From contig QEAR01000048.1 of NCBI GenBank assembly GCA_006535965.1, forward strand, positions 88,970 to 152,969: 64,000 nucleotides of DNA. The letters run 5' to 3'. The DNA is from Spizellomyces sp. 'palustris' (taxonomy: Eukaryota; Chytridiomycota; Chytridiomycetes; Spizellomycetales; Spizellomycetaceae). A program made the translations under genes and the position numbers. This document shows positions 38,266 to 51,230 of this stretch, piece after piece; position 1 is the stretch's first letter; every line of letters starts with the position of its first letter. Under the pieces are notes generated by a model. The model made no database searches. It had not been told where the DNA came from and saw only the letters and a program-made list of their open reading frames with translations.

Positions 38266-41200
38266 TCAAATATCGCTGTCCTTGAATGCATCCAAGACCC
38301 TTTTGCGAATCTTGGGATCCAATCCATCCACAACTCTCAACAATCCCTTCACGGCAGCCTCTACGTCTTCTGCAGCCACCTTTTCAACCATTTTCACGCG
38401 TGCTGCAATTCTGGCTCTCTCAATACGTTCATCAACACCTTCCCATCTCATACTCAACCACCGCACCACCTCCAAGTCATTACGGCGATACTCTTTACTG
38501 CCGACAGGTTGTAACATCGCTCCGTGACGAGCTACATCTTCGTCATAGACTTCATCATCCAGTGCCGCTCGCACTTTATTCAAGTCCTCTGTAAACCACG
38601 ATTCAAGGTGCCGCTTGCCTTCGGAGCGGGATAGGGAAGGATCAGCTGCGAGGAGCTGGCCGAGGACGCTTTCTTCGCTAATGCGACGGAGGAGGCGCCA
38701 GTAGAAAAACCGACGACTTTCGCGCCAGCTTACGACGCGTTCCACAACTTCTTTGGCCAGCATGCGGCCGGGCCGGTCGTGAAGGTCAGCAAAGTGGACT
38801 GCTACTTGGTGGTACACGGGCATCAGCTCCTTTTCTCGTTTCTCAAACGCTTTCTGGAGCTCGGCCTTTTTCTCTGGTGTAACTGTTGATGCTGTGCTAC
38901 TAGCTTCCGAGAGAGCCCGTTTCAGCTCCCGGTATTCCGCATCCAAACGCTCCATGGCAGCAACCATCTGGGCCCGACGGAACTTGATCTCAACGATACC
39001 CTGTGGTTCAAGAACGCCACCACGCGCGTCCTCTTCCGCGTACATCTCCATCATCTCAGGGTTGATGGTAGGGTCGACCACCACCCAAGCTCCGCCTCTC
39101 AATTCACCAATAATGTAAATGAACACGGGTTGCTTATACGCTCTCAAGGCGTCCACAATGCAGGCACCATATTTGAGAACCTCCTTGTACATATCACTCT
39201 GGCCACCAGAAAATCCACGCCAGTTTGCGAAAATGAAGAGAGGAAGCTGTTCACCCTTGTTAAAATCGTTAATCGCTTGAGCGGTCTTGTAGGCAGAATT
39301 GGGGTACCAGACTTGACCGGCTTCTACAATTGTCTGTTCTTGGGACTTGTCATCGGCGGCATCAGCCGGGATGATGGATTCCGTGGACCGGGTTTCGACG
39401 GAAATGGCTCCAACTGGGATCCCTCCTAAGCGCGCGCGTCCCACGACCACACCCTTGGCCCAGCCAGCAAGAGTCTCTGTAAAACTACCTCGATCGAAGA
39501 ATCCATCAACAAAGTCTCCTTCACTGTCCTCATATCCAGCTAGTAGTTCACGGGGGTCGTACGACCCGGATGGGATTTCGGTATCAACATCTCGGTCGAC
39601 AGAGTCTGTCGCTGGTAGAACAGGAAGTGGAGCATTGCGATGTTTGGGGATATAAGAAAGCCAGTTCATAATCTCTTGCACGCCGTTCATATCGTCCTTG
39701 GCAACAAGATGGGAGACACCGTTCCGGTGCATAATTTGCGTGCCGCCAAGTTGGAGGTTCGATGAGTATACTTCCCGTCCGAGTACTTTGTTCAGTGCTG
39801 CTGCACCTGTGAGGATAATAGGCGTGTACTCCACTTGGATGGTCCGCTGACCGAGACGGACTAGATAAGCCCCAATCCCTGAGCAAACAAACAAGTCAGT
39901 GAAACAAGCTCTCAAGGTGCCAAAGGTCACAATGTTGTCGCACTTACCCACAGACCGGCAGGTAACCAGCGTCAACGTGAAAATCTCCTCGTACGCCAAA
40001 CTGGTCTCCCCAGCAATCATTCCACTCCCTTGCAGATTCTCGACACCCAAGCCATGCGTCCGACCAATGACATCGATAATTCTGTATCTCGTCTCTCCGT
40101 CGGTCGTCACCAGTTTCTCGCACCGGACAGAGGGATTGCTGCCTTGATTACGGATAAGCTTCTTATGCTCTTCTTCGGTGAGATAGAGATAATCGAATCC
40201 TTTGGAAGGATTGCTGGGGTCTAGCCAGCATACGTTGAAGTGATTTATTACTTCGTCAGCGAGGCCAATGCGGGCACCAGAGTTGGCGGAGATGTATATC
40301 CGGGGAATGCCTAATCTTCGCGCGTACTCAGAGGCTTTGAAGAAGACCAGGTCCTCCATTGGCCCAAAGGAGCCAATATTGAACGTGATATCGTTGGCGA
40401 CAATGACAATATGACGTCCTTCGGGGTACTCGGGTGTGAACAGTTCGAAGTCCCACGCCACCATTCCGCAAGTGTTCTCGCCTAATAATACAAAACAAAG
40501 AATTGATATACATTTTCAAACGTCATTGCACAGATGATTACCTACCAGGGTCCCTGACAGTCTCTACCAGCTCCCCATTCTTACCCACGACCAATTCAAC
40601 CACATTCATAATTACAGCTGGAACCCTTGCTCCACTTTCCTCCGCATATCGAATCCAGCTCTTCTCCACGGCCCTTCTGAACAATTCTGGAAAGTCATAG
40701 ATGTAGGTTGTACCCATCAAGTGTGCCTTGTACCGCTTTGGTTGGATTGATTCGCGGGTCGGGTAGGGGGCACCAACGGCTTGATGGTGGAGTGGACCGG
40801 GTGGGGATGACAGCGACATGAGCTTTTGAACCCCAGTACCATCGCGTACTTCTTGATAGACATCAACTTTTGTGACATATCCGGTAACCGAAGAGATTGT
40901 GAACCGGACAGGTTTAGCTGTAGATGAGGAATTGGGGGGCATGGGCGGCGGGGATATCAGACCGCTGCTACTGTATGCGCTTCCGCTTCCAGCGTTCCAA
41001 GTATTGCTCCGGCGAATTATAAACCGCACCTCGGCCGTAGCCACGCGAAGTTTCCATAGCCGCTGTCCATGTCTATCTACGAACTCTTTCAAGCTCGCCT
41101 CAGCTGCATCAATATCAATCTCGAACGTCGGGACAAAGTTGACAAAGAGATGATTGCAGTCGGTGTTAGGGTACTGCGCTCCGACAATCTCCAACGCGTC

Positions 41201-44200
41201 CATAATGTCCGTGACAATGCGATTTCCCTCGCTGACGAGGAAGTCGTGAGTACGGACACCAGAAACGGGGGCCTGCCCTGGGTACACGATGGCACGGACA
41301 AAGAACCTCGTGTCGGACGGGTTCTTTCTGCCGACCGCATGATATACGTGGATGCGACGGTTGTCGATGAAGCATGGCTTCACCTCGTAATTCGCCATGC
41401 GTTGAAGCTCGAGCTGATACGCCATGGCAGGCTCAATGTGGCGAATGATGAGATCCTCACTGTAATCCAGTGCTTCTTTGAATGTAAAGTAATGCGGGAA
41501 CTTGTTCTGCCTTACGACCATAAATGTGATCCGTCGCACCCGTTTCGCACGGAGAATCGGACGAAGCGATCTGACAATGGACTCAAACTTGGCATGAGCA
41601 GTCTCATCCTTGCCCAGTTCGGGTGCACAACTGTCGAGGATGGCCACGTTAAACACATGACGCATTCCAGTTACACTTCGATGCTCGTTAGGGGAGCCGG
41701 GAGTGGTATCTTCGCCGTATCGCTCAACAATATGCGGAAAGTTTTCCTCCAGTTCTTTGAGCGAAGAAAACGCGCACATGGCACCTTTTCGAGTGCTTTT
41801 TGTGTCCACACGAGAGAACGAAGTAGAAGTTGACGCGTAGGCGGAGTTCTTTCGCGACGTCGACTTTCCTTTTCCATTATCTACAGTCACAGAAGCACGC
41901 ATAACCGGTCGAAGGGTAAACTCCCACTGGAGTACGAGTGGATTTGCATCAATGTGTTGCTTGACAGAAGTGATCGAGTACGCCTGGTAAGTGTGCAGGA
42001 CGTAGGTATAGAACGCGGCAGCCTTGACGCCAACATCCTCATGGTAAAAGAATCTCGGCAACACATCCAAGATGGCATGGTTGGCTGTAATGAGTTTCGA
42101 AAGGTAGGCATGATCGAACGTGGGTTTCATGGACCCATCCTCGTCCGATACGTCTTTCACGCCGGCAGAAAGAATAGATAAGATTTGAGCATGTCGCTCC
42201 CCGTAGCTCGGTAATTGGTAATAGATGAGAGTTTCCCGCGCTTTGAGAGAGACCTTGGCGGTGGCCCTTCCCACAAACTGCGCCATTCTAGAGACTATAG
42301 GCAGGAACACGCTCTTTCCTTCGTCCGTGTCCGCACGCGCTTGGTCAAGCAAAGCCAATACGAGATCGCTACGCGTGATGCCCTTTGAATAAGCCAAAGC
42401 TACAGCGGTAACTTTGCTCAAGGCAGATTTGTGTCGATCCCTCAACTGTAACAAAACATCTTCGTACCGCTTCTCGTTGAAAAGCTCCTGCACATAGACA
42501 TATCGATCCAACAAATCGGCCAGAACATCCCGTTCGTGACTCTTCAAGCCCCGCGCATACCGGTCAATGACTTCTTGAACTGGCGCAATGACTACAGTAA
42601 AGGTAGTGGCATCGTCTCGAGACATGGATTGTTTTGCGCTAGCAATGAGTTGTTGGAAGACTTCAGGGGAAAACGTCTCGCCGTGTTGGCGAAACTGAAC
42701 CAGCTCCTGGTGAATAGCTGCGTCTAATTTGCTGGGAATACGCCCAGCAAGGGAGGATAACACTTGGGACAATTCCAAAAACGGAAGTTCAGGCTCGCGA
42801 AGGAGCTCAAGCAAGGTGCGAACCAGCGCGTTGATGTCACCATGGTATTCATAACCGTCCAAGATGGAGTCGACGGTCTGTTTCACCTGCTCATATCGCT
42901 GGTGGGGCTTTTCTCCAACGACGTGAGGTGGTCCATAAGCAGGGAATTCGCCATCAAACAAAGTCGCTCGCTTGACGCGGGATAGGTCATCGAGCACCAG
43001 AGTCCCGATCACATCACCGGACTGTAAAACACTACCCGCTGGCATAGTAAATCGAACCAATCCACTCTCGCTCGCGAGGAGCGGCATGTACATCTTCATC
43101 ACCTCGATTTCAGCAAACGCGTCACCGGCATTGATATGATCACCATCTTCGACAAGGTATCGAACAAGTTTGCCGGGTGACGGAGATCGGAGCTTTGTTG
43201 GATCGTTTTCTTTCTCAAGGAGACACGTTTTGCTGTCGAGAACCAGATGGGTCGTACCATGTGCATCATCCTTGGGGTAGACAAGATGCTTTTGTCCTCC
43301 CAGTAATACCAATAAACCACCGTCTGCGAGCTTCTTGGCAACAACCTCAACGCTCGATCCATTGACTGACAAGCGGAAACGTTCAGGACCCGTCACCGAA
43401 GTCGAAATCTTGTATTGGACGTTATTATAAATGAAGTCGACCAAGGCAGTCGTTACCAAGAGTGACCTCGCCGGGGTTTGCCCCTTTTCCAACGCACGAT
43501 GATACTCGGCAAGGTTCGCCTCAAACCTAGTGTGCGCTTTGACAACTGCACCACAGATAGCAGTAAGAATGGAGTCCGGTTTCTCAATCTCGACTTTTCT
43601 AGAGATGAGAATGTCCAACCATCCTGTGGTCACGTTGTTGTCAATATAGGTGCCGGTCTCCAGGATCTTGATGAGGTATTCAACGGTTGTACGAAAATCA
43701 CCCCGAATCGAGAGTTCCTTCAATGCCATGACGAGGTTTTTACGCGAATCTTGTCTCGTCTCTCCGTAGGAAAAGATATGGCCAAATTGCGAGTCAGCGT
43801 ACTCATGGACGCCACCAGACGAGTTGACGCTAAAGTATCCCCAAACGTTGCTGTTACTCCGGAAATTGAGCTCAAGAACCTTGCCGCTGTTTGGCTTAAA
43901 TCCTGCATCAGGGTTTTCGGCCGTAATACGTGCAGCAATGACGTGACCTTTGGGGGAAGGCTTTCGCTGAATTTGGTGTGACTGGGGGGAGGAAAAGTCA
44001 AAGTCGATATCGGAGACACTATTGGGAGTAAGACCGTACAGAATACGGATATCGCGGATACAGCTCAAAGGGATGCCCATAGCAACTTGGAGTTGTGCGG
44101 CGGGTATATTGACACCCGAGACCTGGTCAGAAGCTCCAAGTTAGCTTAAGCATATACCTAGGTATAACCTGTTGACAATACCATTTCGGTCGTGGGATGC

Positions 44201-45471
44201 TCGACTTGCAACCGCGGGTTCAGCTCCAAAAAGTAATACTCTTGGGTGGCCGGCTCGTAAAGATACTCGACGGTACCTGCACTGACATATCCAACCAATT
44301 TCGCCAACCGAACGGCCGCTTTCTCCATATTGGCCAACGTCTCCGGGCTCGCAATGGTGATGGGTGCTTCCTCGATAATCTTTTGGTGGCGACGTTGGAC
44401 AGAACAATCACGTCCGAAAAGAGCAATGGCGTTCCCGTACGAGTCTGCCAATAGCTGCACCTCCAAATGTCGCGCGTTCCTCACCACTCTCATGATGAAT
44501 ATTGGAGATCCAGGGACTTCTCGCTGGACCTGAGCGAACGATTGAGCAAAAACAGCGGGATCGTCGACGAGGCGGATACCTTTCCCTCCACCACCTTCAG
44601 ATGCTTTGATCATAACCGGAAATCCGATCCGTTGTGCATGTCCAAGGCCCTCGTCGACGTCATGAGTGGTGGCTTCACGGTAAACATCATCCGGGACGTA
44701 TGCATTGCCGTTATCATCTGTGGCATCGACAGTAATTCCTTCTCCACTCCAAGAGACGCAAGGGACGTCGGCAGATTGGGCAACGATGGTGGAAGCGATC
44801 TTATCGCCAAGGGCCCGCATCGCGGACGGTGGTGGGCCGATAAAGACAATCGGGGGACTAAGCGCACTGAGCTTTTCTGCCAGTACGGGGTTTTCGGATG
44901 CAAACCCCCATCCTACCCATACAGCCTTTGCATGCAACAATGTCAGTGATGAGCGAAGGAATCAGCGATAATATGAAGCAATTTGCTCACATCAACACCC
45001 GTTCTCTCAGCAATATCTACAATCAAGTCTACATTTGCATAGTTATGGTTGCTCGTTCCGCCGGGCACTTCAACGTACTGATCTGCCATTCGTACAAACT
45101 CGGCATTCACTCTTAAATCTTCAGGAGTACACATTGCGGTAAATTGTATGGCTCGCTCGTCGCCAAATGTCTCGTACGCCCATTTATGAATTGAACGGAT
45201 GGCTTTTACGGCGGCCATTCCATTGTTGGCAATGAGGACTTTGCTGATGGGTGTGTGGCCTCTCGAGCGCAGGACAAAATCTCGGACGGCATTCGGTGCC
45301 AACACGTTGCCCGAAGGACTGATGGGGCTTGGCAAGCTGTCGCCTATGGGATCAATGCAGAAGCATATTCAATAACTCGCTTCCACCATCATTTTCATTA
45401 TGCTAACCCTTTCCAGCTAGTTCGATCAGCGGCGCGACGTCCTTTGCCGTCATCCAAATCATTCCGTCCAT
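38266..45471 (-). CDS. ACC1: Acetyl-CoA carboxylase
   Basis: Cytosolic multi-domain enzyme that makes malonyl-CoA for fatty-acid synthesis. Six exons: 45408-45471, 44991-45343, 44182-44925, 40546-44122, 39948-40481, 38266-39878; 6,885 nt, 2,294 aa, the fungal length. N-terminal biotin carboxylase: [20 protein letters not shown]-grasp loop [47 protein letters not shown]. Biotin carrier site EVMKMYMP in exon 4. Then the long central domain, then carboxyltransferase: [63 protein letters not shown]-like. The first exon ([12 protein letters not shown]) was found by splicing a 64-nt intron; the open frame alone would suggest a TTG start at 45335. The intron 39879-39947 is 69 nt and stop-free. All catalytic motifs intact. 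Confidence 0.96.
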
Positions 45472-46170
45472 CCCCAGCCCGACCGCGACGGCCTTATCAC
45501 AGCCGCTCGGACACTCCCAGAGCTACCAGTGTCCGTTCTCAGTCCAGCCAATCAAGACCATGAGACAAGCGCCGTCAGTGCACTCCGCAAGTACAAGGAC
45601 CGTCTTCTATCTTGCCAAACTCGGCTCCAGTGTTCTTGATACACACCGTCGGCGCCTCCTGCCTTCCAAAAGTAGTCTACTTGTTTTACTCACCGTCATC
45701 ATGCTCTGCAAAGGAGTGGGGCATAGTGTATGGCGTGTGATAGAGTGAGCGTAAGGTGAGGAATTCGGAGATCAGTCAAGTGGCAGGTGGTTTGGACCGC
45801 GGCGAAATGTGACAGGGGAGGTCGTGTCAAGGGGAGGAGGTTCAACGGGTATGGGACCACTATATATATAATTCGTGGGGTAAGAATGCCAAAAGTTCCG
45901 CCGTGACAATTGTGGCAGTGTACACGAAGGCTTTTTGGTTTGAACGTCTACGCGTTGGCTGTGGAAATGGTGTGAAAAGTGATCTTTTGTACAGGACAAA
46001 ATGGGGGGGATTAAACGAGGGCCGTGAGGCTTTATATGCCCGTCATATGGATAACAACAGGGAAAACTAACGCTTTTTAACGATACGACAACTTGTTGGT
46101 GAGCGGAAAAGCCCGTCAATTCAGCCCAACGTCAACACCACCCATCGATACCAATTCATGCGTAGCCCCT
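45472..46170. other. Upstream region of acetyl-CoA carboxylase, 0.7 kb
   Basis: Lies between the ACC start (-) and the small gene at 46171 (-). Several open frames cross it on both strands, but none shows conserved residues or sensible splicing. Probably promoter, 5' UTR and the 3' UTR of the small gene. A TATATATATA run is at about 45860. Confidence 0.4.
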
Positions 46171-46476
46171 TTATAATACTTCATTAACCTCTGACGTTTT
46201 TCTTGGGGCTTCGGCTGAACGGGAAAGCCAGGCAAAGAGTCGCTTTTTCACCGTCCAACTGTTTTTCCCGGTTGCCCCAATCGCTTCAACAACAAAGACG
46301 TGGACGTTGTAACCCAGCGTTTCGCACACTTTTTGCAAAACGCGCTCGCGACTCGCGTAATCTGGCGGATCGGTGCGAAGAGGCTTTTTACCGTTCTCCC
46401 CCCCGTCCGCCTCGTCCGCTTCCTGTGCGCCGTTTTTTAGAGCTTTCACCCTTTTTGCCCTGCGTGTTGCAAGCAT
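46171..46476 (-). CDS. Small basic protein, unknown
   Basis: Single-exon frame of 101 codons beginning MLATRRAKRVKALKNGAQEA and ending TSEVNEVL. Charged N-terminus with an acidic patch, then a better-ordered part (VLQKVCETLGYNVHVFVVEA followed by NSWTVKKRLFAWL). Codon choice looks coding throughout, and there is an ATG with an in-frame stop just upstream. No recognised family and no targeting signal beyond the basic start, which could serve as a mitochondrial or nuclear signal. It may be a real small gene or a chance frame. Confidence 0.4.
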   Translation of the reverse strand: MLATRRAKRVKALKNGAQEADEADGGENGKKPLRTDPPDYASRERVLQKVCETLGYNVHVFVVEAIGATGKNSWTVKKRLFAWLSRSAEAPRKTSEVNEVL

Positions 46477-47003
46477 GACAGTTGGATAGACAAAAGAACA
46501 GACAGTTCATGGACTGGTATTGATCTCCAAATCGACGCTAGTTACGAGAAGGCAGTGATGGAAATTGTTTTCGGACTCTGCTGGCAACCTTGGGCAAAGC
46601 AGATGTTGCGAGAGTATCTGACAATCCCTGCTATACGTAGCGACAAACAATACCTGAGAGATAATGGGTGTAGCATATGTAGACCCTTGAGCACAATGGA
46701 CATATGTTACATTCTCTGAGGCAACGGACGGGTTACCGTTGGAATCTCCTAGTCATCGCATGAATTCAATAATGCTTCTGGACACGTTTGCAACGCTGTT
46801 GTTCGTCAGTGCCAGAGTGTGCAACTCCTTCAAAAGTTGTAAAAGCAGACATCTTTTCCAGGTTCCCATGACAACAAGCACTGTCATTTGTTTTCCTCAA
46901 TAATGTTGGAGTTTCCAGAAGGCTGCCCCATAGCTGTGCTCTGAGAAACCATCCAGGACACTACTCACGCGACCTTATCGCTCTTTGACTCCAACACTCA
47001 ACC
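46477..47003. other. Divergent intergenic region, 527 bp
   Basis: Between the small gene (-) and EBP1 (+). Presumed promoters only; nothing recognised. Confidence 0.4.
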
Positions 47004-48745
47004 ATGGCACCACCAAAGAATGACCCCGTCTCCGATGTTGAGGAGGATGACCACTCTCAGAGCGAGGATGAGAACGAACTGTCGTCAAATGTGGTGACCA
47101 AATACCAAACTGCCGCGGACATTGCTAACCGTAAGTGTCCTTCTGGGGAATATTAAGAAACTGGATGGAGGAAAGAATGAGCTATTTGGAACGTGTCACC
47201 TCCGCGCCGGTTTACTGCTTATGGAGAAGTACTGTCTCTAAGCCCGACGCGCACTGTTATCGGGTACTAACTATATCGGGCATTTGCGCCGGTGAAAGAC
47301 TTGTGGGGACTGTGAGATACGATCACAAAAAAGGAGGATCATTTCGGAGTTTCCCCGAATGCAAGGCATAAAAGATCAGTGGATCTGACTAACCGTGTGT
47401 CGCATTAGGTGCTCTGAAGAAGGTGATTGATGCGGTCGTGGATGGTGCCAAGGTGGTCGATCTTTGTGCGTTGGGGGACCGGACGATTGAGGAACTGGCA
47501 GAGAAGGTGTTCAACAAGGGTAAAATTCTGAAAGGTACGTCCTCACCTGTGAATATCGCAGGCGGATTATGAGATTTTGTATTCACGATGCCGAGTATCT
47601 ATCAGGTATCGCTTTTCCTACATGTGTCTCGTCCAACACAGCCATCTGCCACATGTCACCATTGTCCACGGATCCTGAGGGTGCCACCGTCTTGAAAAAG
47701 GGAGATGTTGTCCGGCTGGAGCTCGGCGCTCACATTGACGGGTACATCGCTCAAGTGGCGCATACTGTTGTTATTGGAGCAAGCAAGGTTTGGAATGAGA
47801 CGCAGCTCTACACAATCGGGGACGCATATCTAAAGTCTGTCTAGGAAAACCCCATTAGCGGCCGACAAGCCGATGCCTTCCAGGCTGCATACCTTGCCAC
47901 CGAGGCTGCAATCCGTCTCTTGAAGCCAGGAAAGACCAACGTTGAGGTTACTGACGCTGTTCAATCAATTGCTGAGGATTTCGAGTGCAAACCTGTAGAA
48001 GGTAATTTTACGCGGTGCGGTGCAGACTGGTAACACCTTGATTGTAACCTGTCTCCCATTGTTAGGTATGCTCTCACACCAGGTGCTCCGCAATGTTCTG
48101 GATGGTAGCAAACAAATCATCCTAAACCCCACCGAAACTCAACGGAAAGACATTGAAACTCAAACGTTTGTGGAAGGAGAGGTGTACTCTCTGGATATCC
48201 TTGTGTCAACTGGGGACGGTAAGCCCAAGACGCTCGAAACCAGAACCACTGTCTACAAACGGCAACCCGATGTGACATACAACCTCAAAATGAAGACATC
48301 TCGTGAAGTCTTGTCCAAAGTCAATAAGCAGTTTGGATCTATGGCCTTCTCATTGCGACACTTTGACGATGAGAAAAAGGCGCGAATGGGTATCGTTGAG
48401 TGCGCAAACCACAACCTTGTGGTACCGTACCAGGTCTTATATGAGAAGGAGGAGGCTGTTGTAGCGCATTTCATGTTCACCGTGCTGCTGATGCCTGGGG
48501 GCCCTCTCAAGATCACGAGCTTCCCATGGGACCAAGAGCTGGTTAAGAGTGAGAAGGAGATTAAGAGCGAGAACATCAAAGATCTTTTGAAGCAGCCTGT
48601 CAGCAGCAAGAAGGCGAACAAAAAGAAGAAGGTATGCTCTTTCTCTCCTTGTGATTGTCGGCAATTGCGCATGCACTGACACATTACCGATCCGCAGAAG
48701 AAGACGGCTGCTCAGAAGGGAGAGAATGGTGCTGAAGCCAAATAA
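47004..48745 (+). CDS. EBP1/PA2G4-type protein (inactive methionine-aminopeptidase fold)
   Basis: Six exons: 47004-47130, 47409-47534, 47606-47787, 47845-48001, 48066-48631, 48698-48745; 401 aa, close to human PA2G4. Acidic N-terminus, then ALKKVIDAVVDGAKVVDLC, GIAFPTCVSSNTAICHMSPL, KKGDVVRLELGAHIDGYIAQVAHTVV, EGEVYSLDILVSTGDGKPK, TRTTVYKRQPDVTYNLKMKTS and DDEKKARMGIVECANHNLV, all typical of the family. The C-terminus is Lys-rich (KKANKKKK). EBP1 has the pita-bread fold of type 2 methionine aminopeptidase without activity; it binds the ribosome exit tunnel and acts in ribosome biogenesis and growth control. Fission yeast Cdb4 is the fungal relative. The first intron (278 nt) is the longest placed in the window and could carry regulatory sequence. 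Confidence 0.92.
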
Positions 48746-49454
48746 ATGCTTCTTTGGACAAATTTTTGTTAGGGGATATGTTTCCAATGGGAGTAGAGAT
48801 TCTGCGACTTTTTTTTTTTGCAATACGCTTTCAAAACGCAATTTGCCCTTGTCTTTTACCTGTATTCTTGACATTTGCATCCTCGTCGAATTACCATCGG
48901 ATGGTTATGCATTTAATTTATAGGCAAGGCGAAAATAAAAGCCGGGTAGCCCAATCCCAAGCCCAATGACCTTGAACCATTACAGTGGCTTGTTTTTACA
49001 TCATGACATCATACAGATATGCTATTAGTTAATCTCGCCTTGATGTAAATTTGTGTTTCCAACAAGCGATGTTTAATGGAACACTGGTTGAAAGTCCAGA
49101 ATGCACTTGACCATAGCGGAATTAAGAGCCTTTGCAAATCGCAAATCGCAAATCGCGCGGAAATCTCCAAATGGCAACGGGGCTTGCAAATCGGGAACCA
49201 AAGCCCTTTCATAACGAGTTGATGCCTTGTGATGAGGTCAAGGAACGGGGGGGTCAAAACTCTTGGGGACTGGTATAGTGACGTTGTTCATGTCTCCAAT
49301 GCTGTGTGCAACTGCTCAAATCTAATTTTGCATCCAGAAGAGAGATCGGAACACTCCTTTGTCACACTCTGTCAACCAAAAGGATTTGAAAAACAGGACG
49401 CCCTAAATCGTGCAGTTAACCAGCCCTTGCGCACTCACTGTACAAATCAACATT
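48746..49454. other. Intergenic, 0.7 kb, with a short repeat
   Basis: 3' UTR of EBP1 and promoter of the next gene. It contains three tandem GCAAATC units at 49134-49154 and a fourth near-copy downstream. No gene seen. Confidence 0.4.
49134..49154. repeat. Three tandem copies of GCAAATC
   Basis: Perfect 7-bp unit repeated three times, followed by GCGCGG; a related TTGCAAATCGGG lies about 35 bp on. GCAAATC resembles an octamer-like half site, but in a fungus no role can be assigned. It sits about 300 bp upstream of the phospholipase-like gene. Confidence 0.6.
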
Positions 49455-51230
49455 ATGGCTCGGCTGCCTGCATCCTTCTTTGCTGCTGCCATTGCAGGTG
49501 CTCTGGTAGGCGGGCTTGTGCCGTCAATATTGGCGTTTGACACTGGCCCTCATAATGATATTATGCGGAATGTGATGGAGCGATTTGATTACACTCCGGA
49601 AGCTCAAGCACTCGGTGCAATCGGCAACTGGTTCACCGACGTTTACGCATTTTCATTTTCGTTTGGAAACCATGTCCCCTTCCTACCGAATCACATCCCT
49701 GATCTAGAGATGCTCCATTGCAATAATCTCTATTCCATCGTCTATGGAGCAAACTACATAGCGCAACATACTATAAGCAGCCGGAACGCAATTCAGGACG
49801 CAGTACGAAGAAATGATACATTATCCTACCTCGCATTACTAGGGACCACCGCTCATCCCTACCAGGATTTCTACGCCCACTCCAACTGGGCAGAACTTCA
49901 CTTGCGCAACGATTGCGACTGTTACAATGTCCGCGACACGCTTTTTTCCGACATTATTGCGGCGAACGGGAGTGTTGATGCTATGATCAATGCTCGGCCT
50001 CAGTTATCCGGTTGGCAGACGTATTCGTGGCAGGACCGCAATTACCCAAACTTTAACATCTTTGGGGGAAATGTCGAACATGGAGAGTATTGTACAGGCA
50101 CAAACAAAGATAGTTATGTCAGACCGTACTTTGAGGAAACACATGCCTATGCCTTTACCGCAACTGTGGAATGGATGTACAATGTTGAACAATGGGCCAA
50201 TGCCGTTGATCCTAATTTTGTCAGGACGGCAAAAGCCTGGGTGCCGCCCACCGACCAAGACCGCCAAGATCTGTTCAAGAATTTCGACCACGCCTTTGAA
50301 GTCTCGTATTCCACCACGGCGTGGGTATTTGGTGGAGATGATGGACACTGGAAAGGCTATGGATCAGGCTCTGTTCGAACCTTTGCTGCCAGCGTAACAA
50401 ACTTTGCGCAAACGAATACGACATATACAAACCTTTATCTCCGGAAAGACCCAAAACCCGTTTGGTCCCTCGTCACGGAGACCCCGCCGTATGCCTTTCT
50501 CAACAACTCTCACGATCCTTCCGGTGAAATCATTGGAAACGTTGCGTTAATCCAAGATGCTATCCAAGGATTTACACCCTTCCCTTCCATCCCCGCTGAA
50601 TATACGAATGTCACCGCCGTCGTCGTTCGAACACTCATGTACAATGTCTCGACTAGTTTGGGAAATAAAAACCCATGGGCATTGATCGAAATCGATAATT
50701 TCGCCATCAAGGAGGCACCAATGATGGGACAACGGGTTGGCACACCCTACTGGACGGCCATCAAATACATTCCTTCGCCAAACATCAATGCCGCCTCTCG
50801 GAACGTCAGTATTAAATATACTCTCATTGGCGCGGGCGATAGTTCATCAGTAAATACACGCATCCCCATCGCAAATTCTCAAGATGGGACATTATATATG
50901 ACATTCAATTCGGCCGATAACTCGCTTAGTGGAACCAGCATCTCACCAGGAGTCTACAATAGCACGCTGCAGACCCTCAAATCCGCTCAACAGGACAGCA
51001 GCATAGAGATCTATGTCGATACCCGCGGATTGACATGTACGAATTCAACCGGTCAGAATGGACACTACGTTACGTTCTGTGCCAATACCGCATTTGGGGA
51101 GCTAGGCACCGTTGAGGGTTGTCCTGGTAGTAAATTCTCAAAGAGTAGTAAAAATGGAGGAGTGACAATTCGGGCGGAAAAGAGCTTGTGGCTTGTGGTG
51201 TGTGGTATACTAGTCGCTGTATTGATGTAA
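49455..51230 (+). CDS. Secreted, probably GPI-anchored zinc-dependent phospholipase C-like protein
   Basis: Single exon, 591 aa from the ATG at 49455, chosen because it starts the signal peptide (MARLPASFFAAAIAGALVGG). The mature N-terminus begins FDTGPHNDIMRNVM, and about 120 residues on is ALLGTTAHPYQDFYAHSNWAEL; the spaced His/Asp residues recall the helical zinc-binding fold of zinc-dependent phospholipase C and S1/P1 nucleases, and the N-terminal domain of VWA7-type proteins. Many N-glycosylation sites. The C-terminus is hydrophobic (LWLVVCGILVAVLM) after a Ser/Lys-rich spacer, the pattern of a GPI signal, so the protein probably sits on the outer surface. The second half is a beta-rich stretch with no known match. 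Enzymatic activity and substrate are inferred from the motif only. Confidence 0.72.
   Translation: MARLPASFFAAAIAGALVGGLVPSILAFDTGPHNDIMRNVMERFDYTPEAQALGAIGNWFTDVYAFSFSFGNHVPFLPNHIPDLEMLHCNNLYSIVYGANYIAQHTISSRNAIQDAVRRNDTLSYLALLGTTAHPYQDFYAHSNWAELHLRNDCDCYNVRDTLFSDIIAANGSVDAMINARPQLSGWQTYSWQDRNYPNFNIFGGNVEHGEYCTGTNKDSYVRPYFEETHAYAFTATVEWMYNVEQWANAVDPNFVRTAKAWVPPTDQDRQDLFKNFDHAFEVSYSTTAWVFGGDDGHWKGYGSGSVRTFAASVTNFAQTNTTYTNLYLRKDPKPVWSLVTETPPYAFLNNSHDPSGEIIGNVALIQDAIQGFTPFPSIPAEYTNVTAVVVRTLMYNVSTSLGNKNPWALIEIDNFAIKEAPMMGQRVGTPYWTAIKYIPSPNINAASRNVSIKYTLIGAGDSSSVNTRIPIANSQDGTLYMTFNSADNSLSGTSISPGVYNSTLQTLKSAQQDSSIEIYVDTRGLTCTNSTGQNGHYVTFCANTAFGELGTVEGCPGSKFSKSSKNGGVTIRAEKSLWLVVCGILVAVLM

Noticed and set aside
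45255-45335. TTG start for acetyl-CoA carboxylase at 45335
   Set aside because: The open frame only becomes a credible protein start after splicing a 64-nt intron (45344-45407) to an upstream exon with an ATG at 45471; total length then closes in frame.
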